Below the pieces are notes generated by a model. The model was not told where the DNA came from. It saw only the letters and a program-made list of their open reading frames with translations, and searched no databases. A program made the position numbers and the translations under genes. From positions 2,223,525 through 2,287,524 of the forward strand of contig NC_037593.1 of NCBI RefSeq assembly GCF_003073045.1: DNA of 64,000 bases. Reading direction: 5' to 3'. The stretch comes from Pomacea canaliculata. Lineage: Eukaryota; Mollusca; Gastropoda; Architaenioglossa; Ampullariidae. The stretch's first letter is position 1. The number at the start of each line of letters is the position of its first letter. This document shows positions 1 through 11,095 of this stretch, piece after piece.

Positions 1-51
1 TATAATTTGATATAAGGTAATACACAATTTAAACATCTACATGACACTTAC

Positions 52-215
52 TGTTGAATGCCTCGATCCTTACTTCTACTGAGGAATTTAGAGAAAACGG
101 TTTGCTCTCTCAAATCATGAAACTGCCAGCTTGCAGTTGTCAGGCTTTTATATCCTCCCGAGAGGAGGACGAATGGAGGGAAGGACAGATGAGGGAGGAG
201 CAACAGGTTGATTGG
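52..215 (-). promoter_or_regulatory. Promoter and 5' UTR exon of a D-type peptide gene running off the left edge
   Basis: On the minus strand an ATTGG at 211-215 (CCAAT box) precedes TATAAAA at 146-152. A 5' UTR exon of roughly 70 bases follows and ends at 52 with a GTAAGT donor. About 150 bases match the promoter of gene D1 at 11.32-11.53 kb almost base for base, so this is the promoter of a paralogue. Its signal and mature exons would lie to the left of position 1, outside the window. Confidence 0.75.
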
Positions 216-369
216 CTCCTGCTTGCTTGCGTCTTCGCTTGTTTGTTTGTTTGGTTTTTTTTTTCCAAAGTGAATCCAAATGTTTCTCTTTGTTCAGCAG
301 TGCTTTTAGGCCCTTGGTCACCCAAGGTTTGTTGTTAGGATAAACATACACTGCTTTGATGGACTGGTG

Positions 370-515
370 CAATCAACACTATTTTACTCCTCACTTTTAC
401 TCCTAACTGTTTGTTAAATGTCTGTATGGGTATGTGAGCAAAGACAAATTTCTGTCCTCCTGGGCAGACAATAAAGTCTGTTTTGATTTTGATTTGATTT
501 TGATCCACTTTCTCA
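370..515 (+). repeat. Retroposon 3' tail (LINE or SINE end)
   Basis: The sequence runs through CAGACAATAAAGTCTG and ends in short TTTTGATT repeats at 481-505, the form typical of the 3' end of invertebrate non-LTR retroposons. A similar tail (CAGACAATAAAG) occurs at about 49,192-49,210. No reading frame is preserved in this piece. Confidence 0.4.
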
Positions 516-519
516 ATCA

Positions 520-2790
520 CTTCTGTTTGCCTTGTAATTATTGTTTTGAAATTTTGTGGTTTTGCTGATGTTTACATTTTAATATTCATCACGTGTTTGT
601 TGTTGTGACTGCCCTAGATATGATAGAGTTCATGCTGTATGTATTGACAGTGTGAGTGTTTACATTGACTTGTTTATCAAAACGTTTTAACGACTGTGAA
701 GTAAGGAAGCAATGGTTGGTGAGAGAGCTGTAAACACAAAGTTAATCAAAGCCAGAGTTAATGATAATGTCATTATTCTAATGATTGCAGGAACTGCTAA
801 TGACGAATTGTATTTGTGTTACCGTTGACATCCTCTATTATAAGTCATCTACTCATTCTCTCCTTTACCGCCAGTTAAAGCTCCTAGAACAAAACTCATT
901 TTGGAAGAAGGAAGGAACAGAGGAGCTCAGCTCTCTAAATGTCAGTCCCACACCTTCATGAGTGACTGGTGGACAATATAATAAATAACTTTGATGTCAT
1001 CTTCAGTTTTCATCTGCTGTCTTGAGATTGAAGTCAACATATTTTATTACACAAATTAAAAACGTAAAACAAATAAAGTTTTCAGTTTATTTCTCTTGTG
1101 TGAAGTCTCAGATTCCTTCTTTCTTCTCTGTTCGTCAGACACTGAGTCATCATGCGACACCTGGCGCTTGCACACCTGTTGGTAGGTGACTTCTGTTTTT
1201 ATCATCTCAAATATATGTACTTCTTGATTATATGCTTTAACAGCCATTAGTATTATTCTCTTACGATGAGTTATTATTCATTGACGATGTGTGCAGTGTG
1301 AGAAGGATGACTAGTAGGATGCTGTGTGTCTCACCCTGTGTAGTCTGTGTGTATGTACTTGATACAAATGTTTTACAAACACTTCATCAAGACTGATTTT
1401 AGAAGGCATGATGTAAAGTACATATGCTAAGAAATAAATAACAAGAATATTTTGCTACAGACTTCAAGTATTTTTTGGGGATAGCGATACATTATTTATC
1501 GACAACATAGACGAGTAGACAGATGATCAAAACAAAAGTATGTGTCCAATGTTTGTGTGTGTATCGTGAACCACAAGATATTGTTCCTCAGGAAACTGTT
1601 CATGTTGGTGACAGTTATGACGAGTCTCTGTTCACCAACATTAACACAATACTGCCGGTTAGTGTTCACTGTTCACAGTCTGACACACGGCTTGTGTTTC
1701 CAGTCTGTCTTTTCCCCAAACACGAAAACTGAAGGACGTGCGACGAGAAGAAGCCACCTCTACCTCCCTTTCACCCATTGCCCGCACTTTACACCAGGCA
1801 AACTATGTCAGTCTTGAGGTTGATGAAGTGTTTGACATTGTTGTTATGGTTATTATGGTTGATAAGATGGATGCTGTTGTAACTTCGCTCTGAGGGCTTG
1901 TCAGATGGACAACTTTAGTTTCAATGCTCGTGCACATTGTCGTCTTGCTGTCGTGTTTTTTCTTGTTAAAAAGATGTTAAGATGATAATGAAGTCATCTG
2001 TGAAAGATCACTCAAGCGAAGACAACACAATGTTGTTAGTAAAGAAATACTAGAAAAATGCAGTTGTTCGTTATTCTTTGTGACAGATTTGAGTGTATGA
2101 GATGTAGGAGTACAGGTAGTGGTGTGTGTAAGGATGTTTATTTGGAGAACGGAGGAGTGTCCCTGCAGGTCGTGACCGCCGTCTGATTCCACAACCAACT
2201 GTGTTCTCTCTTGTTGCTCCTCTTTCCTACACCCACGTGGCTCTACTCTTCAAGTGGCTAACAAAGGGACCAGTGTTTTTAACTGTAAAAGAAAATCAAG
2301 ATTGGACTCTTCAAAAGTTAACAGCTAAAGTCCTGTGAAAGTAAAACACATCACCGTCCATCAATGCATGAGAAAATGCAGACTGACCCAGAAAGGAAGG
2401 AAGACAAAGTCAAAGGTCATCTTCTGAAGGCAGAAAAACGAGAAGCCAATCAGCGCCTCCTACGTTGCCTTTCATCTCGACATCTCCTTACATGGAGACT
2501 TTGACAGGAGGAGACTGTGTTCACTGGTCTGCCTCAGTGGTAGGACTGTCCTCTCGTGATAGAGAAAAACTTCCAAGACTGTGTCCACCACCAGACAAAT
2601 ATTACACATCTAAAAATGGTTTCAGCCCCTGAAATAATTCTACTTCATCTACTAATGTCATCACTGTATACTGTAAAGACTTGTAGTCACAGATACCAGT
2701 GGTGCTACTTTGATGTGACATGTCTGCACACGACAGTTTAAGTTGACAAAGATTTTACACACGTCTAGTGGTCTTGACATTACACATGAG
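520..2790. other. Intergenic stretch without a supported gene, one possible signal-exon relic
   Basis: AT-rich unique-looking DNA. The only gene-like signal is at 1130-1180 (plus): a pyrimidine-rich tract ending in a CAG or TCAG acceptor, then TCATCATGCGACACCTG, the same start context as genes B2, B3 and C1. The hydrophobic signal does not continue beyond it, so at most this is an old signal-exon remnant. No matching second exon could be recognised at 1.5-1.9 kb. Confidence 0.3.
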
Positions 2791-2791
2791 G

Positions 2792-2799
2792 ATGTAGAG
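2792..2799. repeat. Left target-site duplication of the hAT element
   Basis: ATGTAGAG directly abuts the left end of the hAT element and is repeated exactly at 5110-5117 on its right side. An 8-bp duplication is the hallmark of hAT-superfamily insertion. Confidence 0.92.
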
Positions 2800-5109
2800 C
2801 AGGGGTCTCAAACTCGCGGCCCGCGGGCCAACTGCGGCCCGCCGGACAAAAGTTTGCGGCCCCCACCTCAATATCAAAGTTTCATGTTAGTGCGGCCCGA
2901 GTTTGATACTGTTATATCTTCTCCTCTCTCGCTCCCACAGAGGCAGCCCAACGTGTCTTATTTGAACAGAGAAAGTTGCAGTGCACAAAGAATACAATTT
3001 GAAACGTCATTACACAACTAGACATGCTGAGGAGTATGCAAAATACCAGGGAGATGAGAGAGTCAGCAGGGTTGCTAATCTTAAAACACATCTACTGAGG
3101 CAACAAAATTTCTTTAAGAAAGCAACCAAAGAGAATGACGCAGCAGTCGAAGCTAACTACGTGGTTAGTGAGATGATTGCTAAAGCAGGAAAGCCATTCA
3201 AAGAAGGTGAACTTTTAAAAATGTGCATATTACAGGCTGCAAGTATTGTCTGTCCAGAAAAGAAAGGTCAGTTTAGCAACATCAGCCTTTCTGCCAACAC
3301 CGTAGCAGAGCGCATTTCTGAAATGTCAAGTGACATTTATGATCAACTGTGTGAGAAAGCAAAATGTTTCAGTGTATACTCAGTCGCTCTTGATGAGACC
3401 ACAGACATCACCTACACTGCCCAACTCGCAGTCTTTGTCCGCGGTGTTGATGACACTTTTGAAGTCATAGAGGAGTTGTCACAGTGATTCCAATGCATGG
3501 CCAGACCACCGCTCAGGAGATATTTCACCAGCTGTGTGATGCCATTGAGAATGCCGGTTTGCCTTGGAGGAGGTTTGTTGGAATAACAACTGATGGAGCG
3601 CCATCAATGACAGGGAGGACTGGTGGCACTTGTTCAAAAAAAAAACAACAACAAAAAAAAACAACAAACAAACAAACAAACAAACTGGAAGAGGAAGGTG
3701 TGGAGGAGGCCATTGCTCTGCACTGCATTATTCATCAGCAGGCCCTTTGCAGCAAATGCCTGAAGTTTGACAATGTGATGTCTTTCGTTGTGAAATGTAT
3801 CAACCAAATCAGATCCAGGGGCTTAAAGCACAGAAGGTTTCGTGCTTTTTTAGAGGAAATGGAGTCAGAATATGGGGATGTGCTCTGCTTCACCGAGGTA
3901 CGTTGGGTCAGCAGGGGAAACATATTGAAGAGATTTTTTGAGTTGAGAGCCGAAGTGAAAGCCTTCATGGAGAAAGATGGGGTTGCTGTTCCTGTGCTAA
4001 GTGATCCAAAATGGCTCATGGACTTAGCTTTTTTGGTTGATATGACACATGAGCTTAACGTACTGAACAAGAAGCTACAAGGTCAGGGGCAACTTGTCAG
4101 TGCTGCCTATGACAATGTGAGAGCACTCTCTACAAAACTTATGTTATGGAAAGCCCAGCTTTCTCAGACAAACCTTTGCCATTTCCCAGCATGCAAGGCA
4201 CTCATGGATGCAGGCACACCGTTCAGCGGTGAAGAGTATGTGGATGTCATTTTGAAGCTACAGGAGGAATTCGATCACAGATTTGCGGATTTCAAGACGC
4301 ACAGAACCACATTTCAAATTTTTGAGGACCCCTACTCCTTTTATGTACAAGATGCTCCTCCTGTGCTTCAAATGGAGCTCATTGACCTGCAGTGCAACTC
4401 TGAACTCAAAGCCAAGTTCAGGGAGGTGAGTGGAAAAGCAGACAAGCTCGGGCAATTTTTGAGAGAATGGCCCCCTAGCTTCCCTGAACTTTCCCGAATG
4501 TTCAAGCGGACCATGTGTCTTTTTGGGAGCACATGCTTGTGCGAAAAGCTCTTCTCTACCTTGAACTTCAATAAGTCCAAGTACAGATCCACACTTACTG
4601 ATGAGCATCTTCAAGCCGTACTGAGGGTCTCAGCTGCTTCCTCCCTTAAGCCAAATGTGGCTCGGCTATGTGAGAGTAAGCGCTGCCAGACCTCTAGCAG
4701 CAAGAAGTAGGCAGAAGAAGCCATGTTCAAAACAGTTTATGTTCAATGTTCCATTCATATTCAGAAAGTTAAATGTTAAAGAAATGCTAATACAGACATT
4801 TGAATCTGAATAATAATAATTACATTTCTCTGGTCAGCATCTATATTTTCTTCAGTCTTCTATATCTGCTGTATTATTATTATATTTTCATTTTCAATTT
4901 ATTCATTTATTACTAATTGATTTATTTTTTCTTATGAATTTGTTAATTTATTTTTATTTTTTAACACAAAAATAAGATGAAAAAATAAGACATTTGATGA
5001 CATTGGAATGTTTTTGTAAGAGCTTTTCTTGTGGAAAACCTGATGCGGCCCGGCCTCATCCAGACTCTGCCTCCAGTGGCCCCCGGGTAAATTGAGTTTG
5101 AGACCCCTG
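2800..5109 (+). mobile_element. hAT-superfamily DNA transposon, 2310 bp, both ends present
   Basis: Both termini are present: CAGGGGTCTCAAACTC at 2800 and its inverted form GAGTTTGAGACCCCTG ending at 5109. A perfect 8-bp target duplication ATGTAGAG flanks the element at 2792-2799 and 5110-5117. GC-rich sub-terminal runs of GCGGCCCG type lie inside both ends. The interior encodes a BED-finger/hAT transposase of the GTF2IRD2- or ZBED5-like class (family knowledge). The exact target duplication and readable transposase suggest a fairly recent insertion, but the transposase frame is broken, so it is non-autonomous now. Confidence 0.93.
2958..4710 (+). pseudogene. hAT transposase (GTF2IRD2/ZBED5-like), inactivated
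   Basis: The coding sequence reads in two blocks. The first, from about 2958 to 3487, holds a BED-type zinc finger: CLI is followed by a TGA where the second Cys is expected, then HKEYNLKRHY and TTRH supply the His pair. The catalytic-core segment SVALDETTD follows. At about 3485 the frame shifts, and the second block (3484-4710) carries MHGQTTAQEIF, TTDGAPSMTGR, the conserved LHCIIHQQALC, FTEVRWVSRG and the C-terminal hAT dimerisation region around FGSTCLCEKLFSTLNFNKSKYR. An A-rich simple repeat (3636-3684) interrupts the sequence after TGRTGG and replaces the usual residues there. The transposase would act in the nucleus on the element's own ends. It is broken at three places at least. Confidence 0.9.
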
Positions 5110-5117
5110 ATGTAGAG
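5110..5117. repeat. Right target-site duplication of the hAT element
   Basis: ATGTAGAG, an exact copy of 2792-2799. Confidence 0.92.
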
Positions 5118-5251
5118 TGAAGATGGCGATTTGACTAGTAAACAAATTTATGTCGTATAGTCAAACTGCTGTCATTGGTAAACAATGGGATTTTGTTTAG
5201 TAACATTTTTATGAAACAGACACCAGAAAGAGCCTTTGTCTTTGAAACACG

Positions 5252-5430
5252 TCAGGACTGACGTCACACAGAACTGACGTCACATACAGAACTGACGTCA
5301 CATACTGAACTGGCGTCACATACAGGACTGACGTCACATACAGGACTGACGTCATATACAGGACTGACGTCAGACACAGAACTGACGTCACATTCAGAAC
5401 TGTCGTCACACACAGAACTGACGTCACACG
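5252..5430. repeat. Tandem array of palindromic TGACGTCA sites, about 10 units of 18 bp
   Basis: The unit is about 18 bp of the form ACATACAGGACTGACGTC. Ten units can be counted and eight contain the exact 8-bp palindrome TGACGTCA; the other two read TGGCGTCA and TGTCGTCA. TGACGTCA is the consensus cAMP-response element bound by CREB/ATF factors (established knowledge). The array lies about 1 kb beyond the 3' end of the GPCR gene. Whether it is regulatory or only a minisatellite that happens to contain the motif is open. Confidence 0.85.
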
Positions 5431-5839
5431 CACACACGTGATGTACCTGATGGCGGTAGGACGATGAGGTGGTGTGAGAGACCTTACTTCTCTCGGGTTC
5501 TGCTTCTTGTGAAGACAATATTTGATTTCTCAACCCTCGCTGGTTACCTTTCCCACCCTCTACAGAGTCAGCTCCCCTTTCAAAGCGAGGTGACGCTGAG
5601 TCAATCCGGGTACTGAGCCGACAGGTAAACACAAAAGTTTGGTTAGGAGACTGTCAGCAACCCTTTACTTTTACTATTCAAATGTTATTTAAGTGGAAAT
5701 CAACTGTTGCTACAAACACTAAGACACTAGCGACACCTTTATTTCAGACAAATACAGACAGAAATGATTATCGCTCTGCACATCTTTTCTCACAGGAAGA
5801 CAGCAAGACACAAGGTAGTGTCGTTTAGACACAAAATAT

Positions 5840-6290
5840 AACAATAAAATGACTATTTACATAATGGAGGTGATACCTGCAATAAAAATAATCATGATAT
5901 TATTATTAATAATAATAAATGTAAAATGTGTAAAGATCATACTCACACTCCTAAGGAGCATGCTCTTAGTGCATAAGAACAAGAAAGAAACATGGACAGC
6001 ATACGACGGACAGGACAACAAACAAATAACATATGAACTATAAAAGAATCAACAGCTGTACTTACCTAGAATAAAATAAAAGACAGAAAACACGAAGAGG
6101 AACCAAATAACAAGAACAGGAGCTGAGAATAACATGATATTACAAAAGGAAGGGTGTGACAAAGGACGAGCATTATGGGATAGAATGTTAGGAGTCATGT
6201 CCACGGAAGAGGTGTGTTTTCAGTGCACATTTAAAAGGATTCACTAGTGGGGTAGGTGGCGGGTATGGACAGCGAGAGAGTTCCATTGTT
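5840..6290 (-). repeat. LINE-type 3' fragment, inverted relative to a copy at 62.4-62.8 kb
   Basis: Read on the minus strand this matches 62,450-62,810 on the plus strand over several hundred bases, including CCATACCCGCCACCTACCCC and a shared stretch ending near GGAGTGTGAGTATG. The right-hand copy encodes a short tail with ALNTHLFR, the kind of sequence that ends many non-LTR retrotransposon reverse transcriptases (family knowledge). The copy here has lost the reading frame. Confidence 0.5.
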
Positions 6291-6449
6291 TCTGCACAAT
6301 AACTAAACATCCTGTGTAAGAATCTAGCAATCCATTCATCTCATTGAGTATTGAAACACTTACAAGAAATAAATGTTCTACTTTAGTGCTCGGTGCTGAA
6401 ATCTTATCATAGAAGTACATTCTGTGCCCAGGAGGGTCTGTTCACAGAG

Positions 6450-7499
6450 CTACAGTGCGGTGGTTGCCAGACTGTGACTGGAATCCTGTCTGTGGGACGA
6501 AGCAACAGGTCGTCCAGCGCTGACTGCACGGCCTCTGAGTACCCGGCACTTCAAACATTTTGTGAAGGAACTGCGAAACTTGCTGGAAAATGTGATGTAA
6601 AAGATGAAGTTGACACTGGAGTTGACCACCTGCAGCAGCTCGAAGGAAGACTCCGGAGTGGTAAAGAGGTTGCTGTTGTCTCTGAAGGCCTGGAACCAGT
6701 AAAAGATCTTCACCGTCTCGCCGATGGTGTACGCAGCGACATTAAAGAAACTCATGAACAAGATGGTGACGGTAAGGCGCTGGTCACTTGTCCTAGACGA
6801 AAACTGTTTTTGTTCTGAGGCCGATGCTGTTGACTTTAGAGAAGATGGAGAACGAATCTTTTTTATCAGGGCAAAGTTAAAGACGAAGAGTGGCAGGGCA
6901 GGCAATGAAAGGCCTACCGTGTGGATGGCGGAATACCCGGATAACTCCGCGATAAATGTCACTGAAACCAGGTCAAAGGCCAAAAAGACGGCGCTGATCG
7001 CCAGGCACCAGACCAAGACGACCAGACAGGCCAGCACCACGTGACGTCGTGTTAACAGACTTCCGGTGTGCACGTGGACAGGTCGGTACACCGCCAGCCA
7101 TCGGGTGAAGGCAATAAGCAGGGTGGTGTGCACTGACTCCAGCTTGGCAAGGAATGACAAAGTGTTCAGTAATATGAATGCCACCCCTGTAGGATCGACT
7201 TCATACAGAAATATCACAGGTATGACCGACACGAGGTATGCGGTGTCCCACACGGCCAGGTACTTGAACAGGAAGATGGTGGCGCTGTACGTGGTCTGTG
7301 AGTTCCACACGACGAGGGACACCAGGTTACCCACGATACCCAGCAATGCCACGGGTGTGATGCCCACTATGTGTATGTAATAGCTTTCCGTAGTAATAGT
7401 AGTGCCATAGTTCTCGCGTGTACATGAAGTGTTGTCACAGTCATCTTCACCTTTCACACCCAGACTGCTGTTTGTTGAAACATCGAATGATAATGACAT
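6450..7499 (-). CDS. Rhodopsin-class neuropeptide GPCR, FMRFamide-receptor-like
   Basis: Single uninterrupted frame of 349 residues with seven predicted membrane helices near residues 43-65, 73-97, 107-137, 153-175, 189-212, 241-268 and 286-308. Class A landmarks are visible: GN at 57-58 (N1.50), LAVWD at 81-85 (D2.50), R133 with the DRY box replaced by TRW (132-134), W164 in helix 4 and P200 in helix 5. Helix 7 has NSSVNFIFY (293-301) in place of NPxxY, a form usual in invertebrate FMRFamide/myosuppressin-type receptors. The extracellular N-terminus has NSS and NTS glycosylation sequons at 10 and 23, and the C-tail is Ser/Arg-rich. It should sit in the plasma membrane and couple a peptide ligand to a G protein. 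The ligand cannot be read from sequence. The start was chosen as the first ATG, with a sensible N-terminal length. Neighbours do not suggest a functional link. Confidence 0.9.
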   Translation of the reverse strand: MSLSFDVSTNSSLGVKGEDDCDNTSCTRENYGTTITTESYYIHIVGITPVALLGIVGNLVSLVVWNSQTTYSATIFLFKYLAVWDTAYLVSVIPVIFLYEVDPTGVAFILLNTLSFLAKLESVHTTLLIAFTRWLAVYRPVHVHTGSLLTRRHVVLACLVVLVWCLAISAVFLAFDLVSVTFIAELSGYSAIHTVGLSLPALPLFVFNFALIKKIRSPSSLKSTASASEQKQFSSRTSDQRLTVTILFMSFFNVAAYTIGETVKIFYWFQAFRDNSNLFTTPESSFELLQVVNSSVNFIFYITFSSKFRSSFTKCLKCRVLRGRAVSAGRPVASSHRQDSSHSLATTAL

Positions 7500-8810
7500 T
7501 CTTGATTTTCTTTTTCACGAAAGTGAGCGATCAACTCGTCCCGACAAAACTTTCTGATTTCGTGAAACAAATGTGTGGTCGTTGTCTTATCACAGACTAT
7601 TTGTGACAGTTACAGATCCAATATCACACAAACACATGTGATGTGATGTGATGGGAAGTTTATCTGATTGGTCGACCTCTCTAAGCTCCACCTCTTCCTG
7701 AGTAGGACCGGCGTCTTGATCTCCATCTGGAAACACCTGCCACTCAAATATTACAGTACCATGGACTACATGGTGCGGCTACTCAGACATTACACTGGTC
7801 GACACATTTATGTTACAATTACAACAGTCATGTTACTGAAATAAAATTCTTATTTCTCATTCTTATTAATTTCTATGTGCTTAGTATAAATATCCCAAAC
7901 AAAATGTAAAAGCGGCTTTTTAGTTTTTGGCCATCTGCAATAATTATTGTGCACATGATGACATGCAGGCTAATATTAATTGACTAACGGTTAATACCCG
8001 TATATAAAAACAAGTCCTAGACTACACTTCGTTGCCTGTCTGTTGTACAACTGTTCGTGAGCATCTCCAGCAGTAGTCAGACAGCATGGTAGTGGACAGT
8101 TTTCATTGCTTTTTCCATTGTTGATGAAGACGTTGGCTATGCTCATCCCTAACCATACCATAGTTGTCAGAAAAAAATGTAGATTGAAATGAAGTGGATC
8201 TTTAGAAACATCTTGCAGCCAAGTTTCTGATACTGCTTCAGCATGACTTCCACTAGTTCCTTGTAGTATTTCTGCTCTAACATTCCCCAGTTTAGGGAGT
8301 ACATTTTGTAACGGACACTGTCAACACTTCTTGCAATATGCGTGACCATCAATCGGTGGAAGTCACGCCGCCTAAAACTGCTGATTTTTGAAGACAAATG
8401 AATATTTATTTAAAATCTGATCAAGAAAAAAATAAATAAATTAAAAGATGTAACGATTATTTGTTGACTCATGGAGTCATTGTGATGTCACATGTAATGT
8501 CACAACGATCAACAAAGGACATAATCTTGTTAACTGAAAATAAATAATGAGAAAAGCCTCAGGGTAGTTCAAAACTGTCCACTCAGATGTGTGCTACGGT
8601 TGGAGTCTTGTAAGAGCAATTATTTGTGTAAAGTTCATTGCTCAGGACTGGTTGCAATTTAATGTTTAAATACTCATATCTACAGCTTGGAGCTTTGTCC
8701 TCTGTGAGTCCCCCACCGACCAGGTGACAGACTCACAGGTACCCTGTCTTGTCCAGTGACAGTCAGCTCTGTGTAGCAAGTAAGGACGACTGTCTGTCTG
8801 TCCCTCCCTC
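7500..8810. other. Upstream of the GPCR; one weak repeat-gene fragment
   Basis: An inverted CCAAT (GATTGG) lies at about 7667-7672, upstream of the GPCR on its strand. At 8167-8397 (minus) a 76-residue frame containing LNWGMLEQKYYKELVEVML and LGCKMFLKIHF resembles the N-terminal part of a dispersed, multi-copy protein seen in many invertebrate genomes. I cannot name the family with certainty. It stops abruptly and is probably a fragment. Nothing else is supported here. Confidence 0.3.
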
Positions 8811-8812
8811 TG

Positions 8813-8814
<2 letters not shown>

Positions 8815-8899
<85 letters not shown>
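8815..8899. repeat. (TG)n microsatellite
   Basis: About 42 uninterrupted TG dinucleotides. Confidence 0.97.
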
Positions 8900-8901
<2 letters not shown>

Positions 8902-9390
8902 TATCAAAGTTGTGTTGACTAGATGTTTGATCTTCCATCAAGGAAGGAGACAGTCGCCTTTGTCACACTCATCAGTGGTCCTGTCAATGATGTTCTTCCG
9001 GTCCTTCCTGACTGCATCTGATACAAAAGCAGGAAATATCACAAAGAACCTACAGTTCCATCTTTACTGTGTCTCTTGGTGTAGTAAGTCTTCAAACTGT
9101 GCTAAAGGTGCCACTAAGACAAAGACAGGAAGCTAGAATTCCTCCATCTTGTCCTCTCTAACAGTACCAGTGAACTTCCTGTTGACACGAGGACATGCAC
9201 TTTCTCTCAAGACATGCACGGTGTCTTTACAGCTACATCGTGGTTTCGAACTCACAATATTTCGGTTACAACTGCTCGCATGCTCATTGTAGGACTGATG
9301 ATAGACATCTGACATCTGTCGCTGTCATCGTCAGCTGGTCACACTCACCTCTAATCAGGACTGAGTAATACAGATCATAAAGACACTCAG

Positions 9391-9392
<2 letters not shown>

Positions 9393-9479
<87 letters not shown>
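9393..9479. repeat. (GT)n microsatellite
   Basis: About 43 uninterrupted GT dinucleotides. Confidence 0.97.
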
Positions 9480-9480
<1 letters not shown>

Positions 9481-9975
9481 ATGCAACACGACTTGTAGGA
9501 CAAGTCTGACAAGGACTTGTCTGCTAACAATTTCCTCCAAGATTATTTTATATTGTACATGTGAAGGACTATCCCAGCTGTTATTTTCACGGTTTTTGCT
9601 TTTTTCCTGAAACGTTACATAGGGAAAGTAGAAAGAGATTGAGAGAGAGAAGAAGAAATGAAGAGAAAGAGAGAGAAATGCAACAGATTCACACGAGATA
9701 GAAAATTCAAAGATAAACAAACATAGCAAACAATGCAACAGTACATTCCAGAGAGAGAGAGAACAGCAAAGTCAAGAACACATTTATGCTAAAAAGTCCT
9801 GAAAGGGTAAACAAAATATTTTACAAACGTGTTTTCAATATGACAGACATAAAAATGTTCCAGCTTTTTCAATAAATGTTTATTGCTTTTGTTGATCAAT
9901 ACAGGCAAGGTGTTGTGCTGTATATAATACAATTCATATCTTATTTAGTCAGCACGAGATGTGGTACACAGCCTG

Positions 9976-11095
9976 TCATTTACCATTATAATTGTAACAA
10001 GGACAAGGTCTTATGTATCGACAATCACACTTGTCAGCTGCTATTGTCTGCAATGAGCGGGCGACAGAGTTCGTCTCTCCTTTAGTCAGCACACCAAACA
10101 GACTCGGCTTCATAGTATCCGCTGAAAAAAGGAAAGACAGACTGATAAAACAAACCGATGCAAGTTCTATCAAAACATGTTGACGCCCTAAATATACACA
10201 AGAGGCAGAGAATAGTGAGAGTGAGCAAGAGCTAGCGAATACATCATAAGATGTCCCTGCCTACAACCTGGAGTGATGATGATGATGATCACGATGATGA
10301 TTGATTGATTGGTGATGATGATGATGATGAGGAGGAGGAGGAGGAGGAGAAGGAGGAGGATGAGGATGATTATATAATTACATGATAAATTTAAAAAAAA
10401 ATCTTCCTACAACTAACAGGACATGAACCTTTTTTTTTCTAAGTGTCTGATGCTGAACTGCCTCATGTGTTTAAACAAGTTTATAAACCACGAAGTGAAG
10501 CGTGACATGCAGGTAATGTCAAGGTAATGTCAAGGTAATGTCAAGGTAATGTCAAGGTAATGTCAAGGTAATGTCAAGGTAATGTGAAGGCAATATACAG
10601 AACATAAACATAATAAAAAGAGCTTGGCATCGCCTTTTGGTGGTTGGTAATGATGTGCTGCAGACAGCACTTTCCTTGCGAACAGGTGTTGGTGATGGTG
10701 GCGCTAGTCTCTTCCTCCCTCCCACACCTGGACAAGTCAGGTGCCCCTCCCACAGCAGGTCAACTAGGGAAGGGGGACGTTTGATGTCAAACACAGGTTT
10801 CAGGTTCAGACTTAAAATTTCGTGTTCACATGTTCACATAATCAGTTTCCTACATGAAATTGGTAATCATCAACACCAGTGCATGCAACGGACTACGCAT
10901 GCGCAGTATCATCAACATTGACAATCTCATTACATCTTAATGCATTGATGCATCTTCTATTCTGCTCATGAAACACAAGACTGATAACCTAGTCACGTGC
11001 AATCTAGTTTTACCGTCTGGCGACGTGGCAAGGGACGTGGTCAGCTGACACATCACCACCAGAGCAGCCACAACGACCACCAAGCGTCCCTGCAT
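9976..11095 (-). CDS. Peptide gene D1: secreted CxC-x5-CxC peptide precursor, 75 aa
   Basis: Two coding exons on the minus strand: 11095-11014 (27 codons plus one base; donor GTAAAA) and 10121-9976 (acceptor TTTTTTCAG, stop TGA). The intron is phase 1, as in every member of this family. Exon 1 encodes the signal MQGRLVVVVAALVVMCQL and spacer TTSLATSPD. Exon 2 reads DTMKPSLFGVLTKGE, then a Ser/Ala-rich stretch and KCDCRYIRPCPCYNYNGK. The four Cys form CDC-RYIRP-CPC and the ending NGK is a classic amidation signal (family knowledge). DTMKPSL..LTKGE matches DTKDQSLLHLLTKRE of the A genes, which supports the splice. A 5' UTR exon ends at 11370; an in-frame ATG four codons upstream (11107) is less likely because D2 and D3 lack it. 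A poly(A) signal AATAAA (minus) is at 9879-9884. The role is unknown: a secreted small peptide, perhaps defence or signalling. Confidence 0.82.
10255..10372. repeat. GAT/GAG trinucleotide microsatellite
   Basis: Runs of GAT followed by GAG and GGA triplets, inside the D1 intron. Confidence 0.85.
10508..10590. repeat. 12-bp tandem repeat in the D1 intron
   Basis: About seven copies of AAGGTAATGTCA in tandem. Confidence 0.9.

Noticed and set aside
6393-7380. Plus-strand frames over the GPCR
   Set aside because: They are antisense shadows of the well-supported receptor gene.
9181-9300. Possible tRNA-derived SINE (GTTCGAAACC-like B box on the minus strand)
   Set aside because: The A box is not convincing and no second copy was seen in the window.
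10552-10794. Minus-strand frame with GGRKRLAPPSPTPVRK as a possible D1 mature exon
   Set aside because: It has an acceptable acceptor but lacks the cysteine motif. The exon at 9976-10121 matches the A-gene spacer and CPCY motif far better.
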